This document shows positions 1-6,424 of a stretch of 40,076 nt of DNA, piece by piece. Position numbers and translations under genes: made by a program. The notes beneath the pieces are model-generated. The model saw nothing but the letters and a program-made list of their open reading frames with translations, did not search any database and was not told the DNA's origin. The stretch's first letter is position 1. Each line of letters opens with the position of its first letter. Location of the stretch: contig DGTQ01000002.1 in assembly GCA_002394365.1 (NCBI GenBank), positions 123,633 to 163,708 of the forward strand, in the 5' to 3' direction. The DNA is from Prevotellaceae bacterium UBA4332 (GTDB taxonomy: Bacteria; Bacteroidota; Bacteroidia; Bacteroidales; Bacteroidaceae).

Positions 1-174
1 ACAAGTTGGAGCGGCTCGCTGGAGTATCAGGGACACATGTCTTAACTCCCTTTCACTCCTTCACTCCTCCGTACTCCCTTAGTTAATAAATTTTGTTTGT
101 TTGTTGTTTGATAGTAGTTAGAGCGCTCTGGGACTTCCTTTCGTGGCCTTTGAAATTCCGTCCTTTTGTTGATA

Positions 175-182
175 CAAAGGTA
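175..182 (-). promoter_or_regulatory. Bacteroidetes-type promoter firing out of the window
   Basis: On the minus strand the sequence is TACCTTTG, the -7 element of Bacteroidetes sigma-ABfr promoters. It lies at the end of composite module copy 1 and would transcribe toward position 1, so its target gene is outside the window. Confidence 0.55.
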
Positions 183-263
183 GTAATTTTTTAGGTTTTG
201 TGCAATGAAAACGGGGTATTTAACACATGCGTGAGCCCAGTGTTTTCGGGGCTTGCGAGGGGT

Positions 264-347
264 GATGCAGAAGCATTGCTTCTGGATGCAGAAGTAATGC
301 TTCTGCACGCAGAGGTAATGCTTTTACACCTAAAAGTAATGCTTTTG
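264..347. repeat. Array of four 21-bp hairpin units
   Basis: Four adjacent units of exactly 21 bp start at 264, 285, 306 and 327. The core of each is a small palindrome of the form GCAGAAGYAATGCTTCTG or AAAAGTAATGCTTTT, so each unit can fold into its own hairpin. The matching array in module copy 2 is at about 19931-20016. There are no spacers, so it is not a CRISPR array. Confidence 0.85.
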
Positions 348-469
348 CGTTTTTGGGCGAAAAGGGCGGAATTGGCGGCGAGGTTTTTAACACTTCGGAC
401 AAAAAGACATTAAGACAATAAGACAATAAGCACGTGGCGAGTAGCAGAGAGGAGGGTGCCGACTATGGG

Positions 470-516
470 TAATATCATATTATTATATATATTATATATA
501 TAATAATATGATATTA
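470..516. repeat. 47-bp AT palindrome
   Basis: Arms 470-492 and 494-516 are perfect reverse complements (23 bp each) around a single T at 493. Apart from one C/G pair per arm the sequence is pure A/T. It could extrude as a cruciform. It lies between the inverted 8-mer arms at 405-430 and 604-638. Confidence 0.9.
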
Positions 517-646
517 AATTATACTACTTACACTTTGCTTATATATGCTATGATATTTTTACAATGTGTCACCTGATACTTGCCGTCTGTATGTTGCAAC
601 CACCTTAATGTCTTAATGTCTTATTGTCTTATTGTCTTCGTTTATT

Positions 647-654
647 TACCTTTG
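647..654 (+). promoter_or_regulatory. Promoter -7 element upstream of the small ORF and rpe
   Basis: TACCTTTG followed by CACAC matches the Bacteroidetes TAnnTTTG consensus. Transcription would begin near 660. The first ATG downstream (695) encodes only seven residues, MKKKKAR, before a stop. The transcript would then reach the 44-codon ORF at 916 and possibly rpe at 1156. Confidence 0.6.
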
Positions 655-915
655 CACACACAACTGAAACTTTTGAAACAAAAACAAAAAGTGTATGAAA
701 AAGAAGAAAGCACGATAACCGCAGGTGGCACGAAAAAAGTTAATAAAACATTTTGCGCGTTAAGCCTTGTCCTCGGTGTCGGAGAATTTTGCGTGTTCCA
801 TGCAATAAACGGGAAGGGTGAGCGTTTTATTAGTGAATAGAGCAAAGATATTAGACTTTTCAACAACAACAACTTAAAAACATAATAACCCACTTAACAA
901 CAACAACCCCCGCCT

Positions 916-1050
916 ATGAAGCAAAGTTACTTAATCCCCTCTTTTAGTTTTAATCCTTCAGAGCAGGTAATTGCTACCATCAAGCAGTTTGCTTACACTT
1001 TCCGTCCTATCGAGGTGGATGGCAAGTATGAGGCGTTCTGCCTGAATTAA
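916..1050 (+). CDS. Small 44-residue hypothetical protein
   Basis: An ATG at 916 opens a 44-codon frame ending TAA at 1050, starting MKQSYLIPSFSFNPSE and ending GKYEAFCLN. There is no signal peptide or membrane segment. It sits between the promoter at 647-654 and rpe, about 105 bp before the rpe start, and the codon pattern looks natural. I do not recognise the family. It could be a real small protein or a chance frame in the rpe leader, and no function can be assigned from the sequence alone. Confidence 0.45.
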   Translation: MKQSYLIPSFSFNPSEQVIATIKQFAYTFRPIEVDGKYEAFCLN

Positions 1051-1155
1051 CGTGGCTACGAGTTTGCCTGAGCTTGCGAATAGGAATGCTGACACTGGCG
1101 AACTCCGAGCCTGAGAACAGAAACTAAATAGAGAAAAAAAGCTAAAAGCAGAAAA

Positions 1156-1809
1156 ATGATAGTTTCCCCTTCGCTGCTATCTGCAGACTTCCTTCATCTT
1201 GACCGCGAAATCGAGATGATAAACAGGAGTGATGCCCAGTGGCTTCACTTCGACGTCATGGATGGACATTTTGTGCCCAATATATCGTATGGATTCCCCA
1301 TCATGCAGGCAGTTATGACCAAACTGACAAAGAAGCTGGACGTCCACTTCATGATAACCAACCCCTCCGACTACATCAAGCAGACGGCTGCCGTTGGTGC
1401 CATGATGATGAATGTGCACTACGAGGTGTTCAACAATATCTATTCCCTGAAGCAGTGCATACAGGACATTCATGCCGAGGGAATGAAGGCTGGCATCACG
1501 CTGAATCCTGATACCCCCGTCTCTGTGCTCTCGTTTATCATAAACGAGATAGACATGGTGCTCATCATGGGTGTGTTCCCAGGGTTTGGCGGACAGAAGT
1601 TCTTCCCTGCCACGATAGACAGGGTGAGAGAGACCAAGGAGCTGATAAAGACTCATGGGGCGCAGGTGCTGATAGAGGTTGACGGAGGGGTGAACGGCTC
1701 AAATGCCCAGGCTCTGGCTGATGCTGGGGCAGACATACTGGTGTCGGGAAACTACATCTTCAAGTCGTTTAATCCAGAGGTGACAATCTCGGAACTGAGC
1801 AAATTATGA
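1156..1809 (+). CDS. rpe: Ribulose-phosphate 3-epimerase
   Basis: A 217-residue TIM-barrel protein that interconverts D-ribulose 5-phosphate and D-xylulose 5-phosphate in the cytosolic pentose phosphate pathway. Family hallmarks are visible: the N-terminal SPSLLSADF stretch, HFDVMDGHFVPN with the metal-binding His and Asp residues, the second His/Met cluster LDVHFMI, the phosphate loop GFGGQKF, and EVDGGVN carrying the second catalytic Asp. Length matches the family norm of 210-230 residues. The gene overlaps the patatin gene by 4 bp (ATGA at 1806-1809), which implies translational coupling. Its promoter is probably the element at 647-654. Confidence 0.95.
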   Translation: MIVSPSLLSADFLHLDREIEMINRSDAQWLHFDVMDGHFVPNISYGFPIMQAVMTKLTKKLDVHFMITNPSDYIKQTAAVGAMMMNVHYEVFNNIYSLKQCIQDIHAEGMKAGITLNPDTPVSVLSFIINEIDMVLIMGVFPGFGGQKFFPATIDRVRETKELIKTHGAQVLIEVDGGVNGSNAQALADAGADILVSGNYIFKSFNPEVTISELSKL

Positions 1810-2654
1810 AGAACGGACTGGTACTCGAGGGCGGAGGCCTGCGTGGCATGTTCACGAGCGGGGTGATTGATGCCCTGCTGGAGGAGGAAGTGAGTTTCGA
1901 CGGCATGATAGGCGTGTCGGCAGGTGCCCTGTTTGGCTGCAACTATAAGAGCAGGCAGAAGGGCAGGGCGTTGCGCTATAACATAGAGCTGAAGAAAGAC
2001 CCTCGCTACATGGGGCTGCGCTCGCTCCTGAAGACTGGCGACATAGTAGGTGCCGAGTTCTCGTACCACGTGGTGCCGTTTGAGATAGACGTGTTTGACG
2101 GTGCTGCCTTCGAGGCTAACCCCATGGACTTCTGGCTCGTGGCAACGGACATCATGACGGGCAAGCCTGTGTATCACCAAATGAAGGAGTTTAACCATGA
2201 GGAACTGGAGTGGATGCGTGCCAGTGCCTCCATGCCTGCCGTCTCCCGTCCTGTGGAGATAGAGGGGCAGCTGCTGCTCGATGGCGGCATGACAGACGCG
2301 ATACCCCTGAGGGCTTTTCAGGACAGGGGCTACGAGCGCAATGTGGTGGTGCTTACCCAGCCTGCTGGCTACTACAAGAAGAAGACGAAGCTCGCCTGGA
2401 TAATCAGGAAACTTACGAAGAAATATCCCCTCGTGGGAGAGATTATGGCTCATCGCCACGAAATGTATAACAGGGAACTGGAGTACATAACCCAGCAGGC
2501 AAAGGCTGGCAATACCCTGCTCATATACCCTGAAGAACCGCTGAAGATAGGACGCACGGAGCTGAGCGAGAAAAAAATGCGCCGCATCCACAGGCAGGGG
2601 TATGACGTAGCCAAGGCCATGATGCAGGAAATAAAGGACTTCCTAAATAGATAA
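1806..2654 (+). CDS. Patatin-like phospholipase
   Basis: A 282-residue patatin-family serine lipid acyl hydrolase. The oxyanion-hole glycine loop EGGGLRGMFTSG lies at residues 6-17, the nucleophile elbow GVSAGAL (GxSxG) near residue 38, and the Asp of the Ser-Asp dyad in DGGMTDAIP near residue 158. All catalytic elements are present, so it should be active. No signal peptide is visible, so a cytoplasmic or peripheral membrane role like that of the RssA/YjjU group is likely. It is translationally coupled to rpe. The natural substrate cannot be deduced; a phospholipid or acylglycerol is a family-based guess. Confidence 0.88.
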   Translation: MKNGLVLEGGGLRGMFTSGVIDALLEEEVSFDGMIGVSAGALFGCNYKSRQKGRALRYNIELKKDPRYMGLRSLLKTGDIVGAEFSYHVVPFEIDVFDGAAFEANPMDFWLVATDIMTGKPVYHQMKEFNHEELEWMRASASMPAVSRPVEIEGQLLLDGGMTDAIPLRAFQDRGYERNVVVLTQPAGYYKKKTKLAWIIRKLTKKYPLVGEIMAHRHEMYNRELEYITQQAKAGNTLLIYPEEPLKIGRTELSEKKMRRIHRQGYDVAKAMMQEIKDFLNR

Positions 2655-2745
2655 ATAAAGCGTGCATTTTTGCTAAGTTTAGTTAAAAAAAACAAACACG
2701 TTATAGAAAAATAGAACAGGGAAAGAGAATAATATTTTAATTATT

Positions 2746-2753
2746 TACCTTTG
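2746..2753 (+). promoter_or_regulatory. Promoter of the OmpP1/FadL gene
   Basis: TACCTTTG followed by CGACC, about 55 bp upstream of the ATG at 2809. It matches the TAnnTTTG -7 consensus and is preceded by an A/T-rich region. Confidence 0.75.
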
Positions 2754-2808
2754 CGACCGAAAAATTGACTAACTAACAATAATAATAGAAAAAAGAAGGT
2801 CGCGCATT

Positions 2809-4224
2809 ATGAAGAAATTTATTCTCTCCATTTCAATCTTGTCGTCATCGCTCTGTGCCAACGCTGGCGGACTGATGACCAACACCAACTATCACATAGC
2901 ATTTGACCGTATGTTTGCGCGTGGTGCTACCACAGAGATTGATGCTGCCTACAGTAATCCCGCAGGTCTCGTATGGGGACACGAGGGTTTAGAGGTGTCT
3001 CTTAATTTCCAAAAGCCTTGGCAGCGTCGTAATATCGATGCCAGCATGGATAACTTCCTCGGTCAGCCCTACGACAAAGAATATATAGGTAAGGCTTCGG
3101 CACCAATAGTGCCTGCGCTCTTTGCCTCTTATCACAAGGATAAGTGGGCTGTCTCTGCCATGATAGGAATCGTGGGTAGCGGTGGTTTCGTTGAGTATGA
3201 AGATGGTGTACCAATGTTTAATGTGCCGATAACTGCTATGCTTGCATCAAAGCAGATAATGCCAGGTAGCTACACGCTGGACTCTCAGATGAAGGGTAAG
3301 CAATACATCTATGGTGGACAAGTAAGCTTTGCCTATAAATTTCTCGATTGCCTCTCTGCGTCAGTAGGTGCACGACTCAGTTATTATGATGGCTACTACA
3401 AAGGCCATGTAGTGGCAACACCAGGCGCACAACTGTCGCAGCTTGTAGGTACAGACCCCCTTGTAAATCTGCAACTCGATTGCATACAGCGTGCGTGGGG
3501 CTTTGCTCCTATCGTGGGTATCGACTTCCACAAGGATAAGTGGACTGTTGCCCTGCGCTATGAGTTCCGCACAAAGCTGAATACCAAGAACGATACACGC
3601 CAGCTCCTTGTAGGCTCGCGCAATGACCAGGGTGTTTACATACCTGTTAACGTCAAGGCTATGGCAGAGCAGTATGGCAATGCTGCCACGATAGAGATGC
3701 TCTCTCAGACGGCTCTTGGCGACATGGCTGGCAAGGTGGCAGGCTATCTGCCTGATGCCGAGACACGCTACGACATGCCTTCGCTCTTTGTTGCAGCAGT
3801 AGGCTATGAGTTCACCCCACGTCTGCGTGCAGCTGTGGAGTACCACTTCTATGATGACAAGAACGCCAAGATGGGAGGCGACCGTCAGAAGACGCTCTCT
3901 CATGGCACCCACGAGATACTGGCTGGTGTGGAGTATGACATCAACAAGAAGTTTACCGTAAGCCTCGGTGGACAGCGTACTGACTACGGTCTTACAGACG
4001 AGTACCAGCAGAACACCTCCTTCGCCTGCGACAGCTACAGCGTAGGTTGTGGCGGAGCATGGAACATCAACGACAAGATACGTCTCAACGCCAGCTATTT
4101 CTGTTCGCTTTACAGCAACTACAACAAGAACCTCACTGGTGCCTACGGCACTCCTTACAATGGCAAGGAGGTTTATAGCCGCACCAACCACGTTATCGGT
4201 GTGGGTATAGACTACAAGTTCTGA
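2809..4224 (+). CDS. OmpP1/FadL-type outer membrane transport protein
   Basis: A 471-residue protein with a cleavable signal peptide (MKKFILSISILSSSLCANAG) and the FadL/OmpP1/TodX features: an N-terminal segment ending in AAYSNPAGL (NPAG motif, residues about 48-56) that forms the plug, then alternating aromatic beta-strand segments ending in GVGIDYKF, a typical terminal outer-membrane strand with C-terminal Phe. Family members are 14-stranded barrels for hydrophobic molecules such as long-chain fatty acids; the cargo here is unknown. It is monocistronic, with its own promoter (2746-2753) and terminator (4247-4286). Confidence 0.9.
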   Translation: MKKFILSISILSSSLCANAGGLMTNTNYHIAFDRMFARGATTEIDAAYSNPAGLVWGHEGLEVSLNFQKPWQRRNIDASMDNFLGQPYDKEYIGKASAPIVPALFASYHKDKWAVSAMIGIVGSGGFVEYEDGVPMFNVPITAMLASKQIMPGSYTLDSQMKGKQYIYGGQVSFAYKFLDCLSASVGARLSYYDGYYKGHVVATPGAQLSQLVGTDPLVNLQLDCIQRAWGFAPIVGIDFHKDKWTVALRYEFRTKLNTKNDTRQLLVGSRNDQGVYIPVNVKAMAEQYGNAATIEMLSQTALGDMAGKVAGYLPDAETRYDMPSLFVAAVGYEFTPRLRAAVEYHFYDDKNAKMGGDRQKTLSHGTHEILAGVEYDINKKFTVSLGGQRTDYGLTDEYQQNTSFACDSYSVGCGGAWNINDKIRLNASYFCSLYSNYNKNLTGAYGTPYNGKEVYSRTNHVIGVGIDYKF

Positions 4225-4246
4225 TTGCAGGCTTATTTCATACACA

Positions 4247-4286
4247 AATCCCTCCATTTCATACAAGATGGAGGGATTCTGTTTTT
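4247..4286 (+). terminator. Rho-independent terminator of the OmpP1 gene
   Basis: The arms AATCCCTCCAT (4247-4257) and ATGGAGGGATT (4268-4278) are perfectly complementary and are followed by CTGTTTTTAT. Confidence 0.88.
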
Positions 4287-4298
4287 ATAAAAATGGCG

Positions 4299-4326
4299 TA
4301 AAAAAAACAGGGTGCATGGCACCCTG
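4299..4326 (-). terminator. Rho-independent terminator of the SlyD-like gene
   Basis: CAGGGTGCATGGCACCCTG (4308-4326) folds into a stem. On the minus strand it is followed by an uninterrupted T run (complement of 4299-4307). Confidence 0.88.
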
Positions 4327-4352
4327 ATTATCGTTTGTTGTAGTAATGTTAT

Positions 4353-4925
4353 TTACTTGCAACCGCCGCAGTTGCCACATCCCTCGCCGTCGCCAGAGTT
4401 GCAGCCTCCACCGCAACCTCCGCAACCACCACTGCAACCACCGCCAGAGAGACGGTTAATCATCTGGGTAATCTCCTCGTTGCTTGCCTCGCGACACTCG
4501 GTAACACTACCCACGAAGTTGAGGTCGCAACCAGCAAGAGGGTGGTTGAGGTCCACCTTCACGTTGGCATCATCCACCTCGAGCACCTTGCCCATGAAGC
4601 GCATGCCATCCTCGTTTTGCAGGGGGATGATGGCACCAGCGTATATCATGTTGGCGTCAAACACGCCGTTGACGTTAAAGATGTCTCTCGAAAGAGAGAT
4701 GACGCGCTCGTTGACGTACTCGCCATAGGCATCAGCGCAGGGAATATTAAAATCGAAGGTGTCGCCCTTAGCCAGTTTCTCTATCTCTTTCTCAAAACCA
4801 GGGATGGTAGTGCCAAAGCCTGAGATGAACACGAAAGGCTCCTGGGCAGTAGCCTCTTCTTCAAAATTTCTCTCACCATTCTTGGTGGTGTAGAGCTTGT
4901 ATGCAATTGAGTAATACTTATTCAT
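4353..4925 (-). CDS. SlyD-like FKBP-type peptidyl-prolyl isomerase
   Basis: A 190-residue protein starting MNKYYSIAYKLYT. An FKBP fold with inserted IF domain covers residues 1-150: GTTIPGFEKEI, DAYGEY and VDLNHPLAGCDLNF are SlyD signatures. The last 30 residues are almost only Gly and Cys (seven Cys), replacing the His-rich metal tail of Escherichia coli SlyD, so thiol-based metal binding is a reasonable inference. Expected roles are proline isomerisation, folding help and metal delivery. A longer frame to 4946 exists, but the promoter element at 4934-4941 lies inside it, so the ATG at 4925 is the start. The mRNA leader would then be only a few bases. Confidence 0.9.
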   Translation of the reverse strand: MNKYYSIAYKLYTTKNGERNFEEEATAQEPFVFISGFGTTIPGFEKEIEKLAKGDTFDFNIPCADAYGEYVNERVISLSRDIFNVNGVFDANMIYAGAIIPLQNEDGMRFMGKVLEVDDANVKVDLNHPLAGCDLNFVGSVTECREASNEEITQMINRLSGGGCSGGCGGCGGGCNSGDGEGCGNCGGCK

Positions 4926-4933
4926 AATGGGTG

Positions 4934-4941
4934 CAAAGTTA
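4934..4941 (-). promoter_or_regulatory. Promoter of the SlyD-like gene, nearly leaderless
   Basis: On the minus strand it reads TAACTTTG, then CACCCATT, then the ATG at 4925. Bacteroidetes start sites lie a few bases after TTTG, so the 5' untranslated region would be about 0-5 nt with no room for a Shine-Dalgarno sequence. Confidence 0.7.
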
Positions 4942-5065
4942 ATCATTATTTTTCAATTCTTCTTATAAAGAAAGGAAAAATCTGCTTTCTTTGATAGTTG
5001 TCAAGAAAACCCCCTTTTGAGACAAAACTCTCAACTTTCCCTCTTCAACTCTCAACTAAAATTTG

Positions 5066-5073
5066 TACCTTTG
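5066..5073 (+). promoter_or_regulatory. Promoter of the candidate small RNA
   Basis: TACCTTTG followed by CATTGG, preceded by a CTCAACT-type tandem tract (5032-5059). No plausible protein start follows before a terminator at 5117-5173. Confidence 0.65.
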
Positions 5074-5079
5074 CATTGG

Positions 5080-5173
5080 TTAAAAAAAGATTATCGACAT
5101 TTTTTAAGGTGGGTGGGTCCGCTCCTGTATTTTTGAAGGCGTTAGCCAGATGGATACTGAGCGGACTTTTTTT
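5080..5173 (+). ncRNA. Candidate small RNA, about 95 nt
   Basis: A consensus promoter (5066-5073) is followed about 45 nt after the expected start by a compound stem-loop: outer 8-bp stem GTCCGCTC (5117-5124) with GAGCGGAC (5159-5166), inner GTAT/ATAC pairing, and a terminal GGC-GTTA-GCC hairpin, closed by seven T residues (5167-5173). Promoter plus terminator with no ORF between them defines an RNA gene of about 95 nt. I do not recognise its family; a 6S-like or other regulatory RNA is possible but unproven. It lies between the divergent SlyD-like gene and tRNA-Glu. Confidence 0.5.
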
Positions 5174-5272
5174 GTGCAGGTTTTTATGCTGGGGTTGAAT
5201 TGATATTAGTCAACAAATTCGAAAAACGAGAAAATTCTTCTTTCTTCATTCTTCATTCTTGATTTTTCTTCG

Positions 5273-5280
5273 TACCTTTG
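5273..5280 (+). promoter_or_regulatory. Promoter of tRNA-Glu
   Basis: TACCTTTG 17 bp before the tRNA 5' end, preceded by a pyrimidine-rich CTTCATT tandem tract (about 5225-5270). Confidence 0.75.
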
Positions 5281-5296
5281 CAACCGCTTACGAAAT

Positions 5297-5369
5297 GGTG
5301 GGTTCATCTAGTGGCCTAGGATACCGGCCTCTCACGCCGGGTACACGGGTTCGACTCCCGTACCCACTA
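5297..5369 (+). tRNA. tRNA-Glu (CTC)
   Basis: A 73-nt cloverleaf: acceptor GGTGGGT pairs with ACCCACT (one G-T pair), the anticodon loop CTCTCAC gives anticodon CTC, and the T-arm ACGGGTTCGACTCCCGT is intact. CCA is not encoded. It has its own promoter upstream and a strong hairpin downstream. Confidence 0.93.
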
Positions 5370-5382
5370 CAACTTTTAAGGC

Positions 5383-5422
5383 AAAGCGATGTTCAATTAC
5401 GAAGGTTGAGCGTCGCTTTCTT
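5383..5422 (+). terminator. Hairpin terminator after tRNA-Glu
   Basis: AAAGCGATGTTCAA (5383-5396) pairs with TTGAGCGTCGCTTT (5406-5419) over 14 bp with two G-U pairs and a 9-nt loop, then CTTCG. The T run is short, so termination may be leaky into the GH73 gene. Confidence 0.6.
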
Positions 5423-5449
5423 CGTAAAAACAACATAGTGTATGTCATA

Positions 5450-6385
5450 ATGCGTATGATTAGACTTGGGAGAATATTTCTTATACTGTTCTTGTTAGGC
5501 CTCACGATGCCAATGGTAAGCGTAAGAGGCCAGATGAAATGGAACTCAGTCTATCAAGCCTACATTGATAAATACAAGGACCTTGCCATAGAGCAGATGT
5601 TGAGGCACAACATACCAGCCTCGATAACGCTGGCACAGGGACTGCTGGAGAGTGGCGCAGGGCGCAGTTCGCTTGCCACGGAGGGAAACAATCATTTCGG
5701 CATAAAATGTCATTTGGAGTGGACGGGTGCCACCATGCACCGTGATGACGATGCTTCAAACGAGTGCTTTCGTGTGTACAGGCACGCAAGGGAGAGTTAC
5801 GAGGATCACAGCAAGTTCTTGCAGAAACCAAGGTATAAGTCGCTCTTCAGCTATAAGAGAACTGACTATAAATCGTGGGCATACGGACTGAAGTCCTGCG
5901 GCTATGCCACCAACCCTGTGTATGCTCAGCAGCTGATAGGCATAATAGAGCTGTATAACCTCCACCAGTATGACAGAGCTACGTCCTACGACCGCTACAT
6001 AGCCGAGCACACGGGCTCTAATGTGAGCAGAGGCACCTTCGGCCACCAGATTTTCATGTGCAATGACAACTATTACGTCAAGGTGAAGAAGGGTGACACG
6101 TTCAAGTCGCTCGGCAGGGAACTGGACGTGAGCTACAGGAAACTGGCAAGGTATAATGAGCGTGACAAGAGGGACGTGCTGCACGAGGGGGAGAGAATAT
6201 ACCTGAAGAAGAAAAAGAAGAAAGCAGAAAAACAGTATAAGTACAAACCACACGTGGTGCAGGCAGGGGAGAGCATGTATGACATAGCCCAGTTCTACGG
6301 AATAAGACTCAAGAGCCTCTACAAGCGCAACCACCTCTCGCCCGACTTCATGCCGCAGGTTGGCGACGTGCTGAGAGTGAGGTAG
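5450..6385 (+). CDS. Secreted GH73 glucosaminidase with two LysM domains
   Basis: About 311 residues. The N-terminal hydrophobic segment (IRLGRIFLILFLLGLTMP) is a signal peptide. A mannosyl-glycoprotein endo-beta-N-acetylglucosaminidase (GH73/FlgJ-like) domain spans roughly residues 30-175, with ASITLAQGLLESGAGRS carrying the catalytic Glu and NNHFGIKC following. A LysM-like module (YVKVKKGDTFKSLGREL) and a clear C-terminal LysM (HVVQAGESMYDIAQFYG) bind peptidoglycan. It should cleave the glycan backbone in the periplasm during wall turnover. The frame also allows GTG at 5438; I prefer ATG 5450, which places a basic stretch directly before the hydrophobic core. Confidence 0.9.
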   Translation: MRMIRLGRIFLILFLLGLTMPMVSVRGQMKWNSVYQAYIDKYKDLAIEQMLRHNIPASITLAQGLLESGAGRSSLATEGNNHFGIKCHLEWTGATMHRDDDASNECFRVYRHARESYEDHSKFLQKPRYKSLFSYKRTDYKSWAYGLKSCGYATNPVYAQQLIGIIELYNLHQYDRATSYDRYIAEHTGSNVSRGTFGHQIFMCNDNYYVKVKKGDTFKSLGRELDVSYRKLARYNERDKRDVLHEGERIYLKKKKKKAEKQYKYKPHVVQAGESMYDIAQFYGIRLKSLYKRNHLSPDFMPQVGDVLRVR

Positions 6386-6397
6386 AAGCCTCCACCA

Positions 6398-6424
6398 ACT
6401 ATGAACTGTGAACTATGAACTGTT
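6398..6424 (+). repeat. Short tandem repeat overlapping the glucokinase start
   Basis: The stretch is built of repeated TATGAACTGTGAAC units. The ATG of the ROK kinase (6415) is one of the ATGAACTG copies. An earlier copy at 6401 is out of frame and stops at once. Confidence 0.75.

Larger units (their letters stand above)
121..638 (-). repeat. Composite repeat module, copy 1
   Basis: Read on the minus strand the module runs: right arm of a short inverted repeat (604-638, 8-mers of AGACAATA type), a long AT palindrome (470-516), left arm (405-430), a conserved stretch beginning at the AAGTGTTAAAAACC motif, an array of 21-bp hairpin units (264-347), a conserved segment containing AAATACCCCGTTTTC, a TAnnTTTG promoter (175-182) and a leader containing AAAGGACGGA and CCCAGAGCGCTC. 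The same parts recur in the same order, in the opposite orientation, at 19688-20208. I see no open reading frame with protein-like composition inside it; the ORFs here are translations of the hairpin units. Confidence 0.8.

Noticed and set aside
264..347. CRISPR-like array
   Set aside because: The units are adjacent, 21 bp long, and have no unique spacers or cas genes nearby.
198..413. ORFs in the hairpin array with repeated Leu-Leu-His peptides
   Set aside because: The 21-bp unit is a multiple of three and keeps frames open on both strands. The peptides are translations of hairpin units, and the same happens in the second copy (19872-20108).
405..638. Invertible promoter bounded by inverted repeats
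   Set aside because: The inverted repeats are low-complexity 8-mers, the promoters lie outside the segment between them, and no recombinase gene is in the window.
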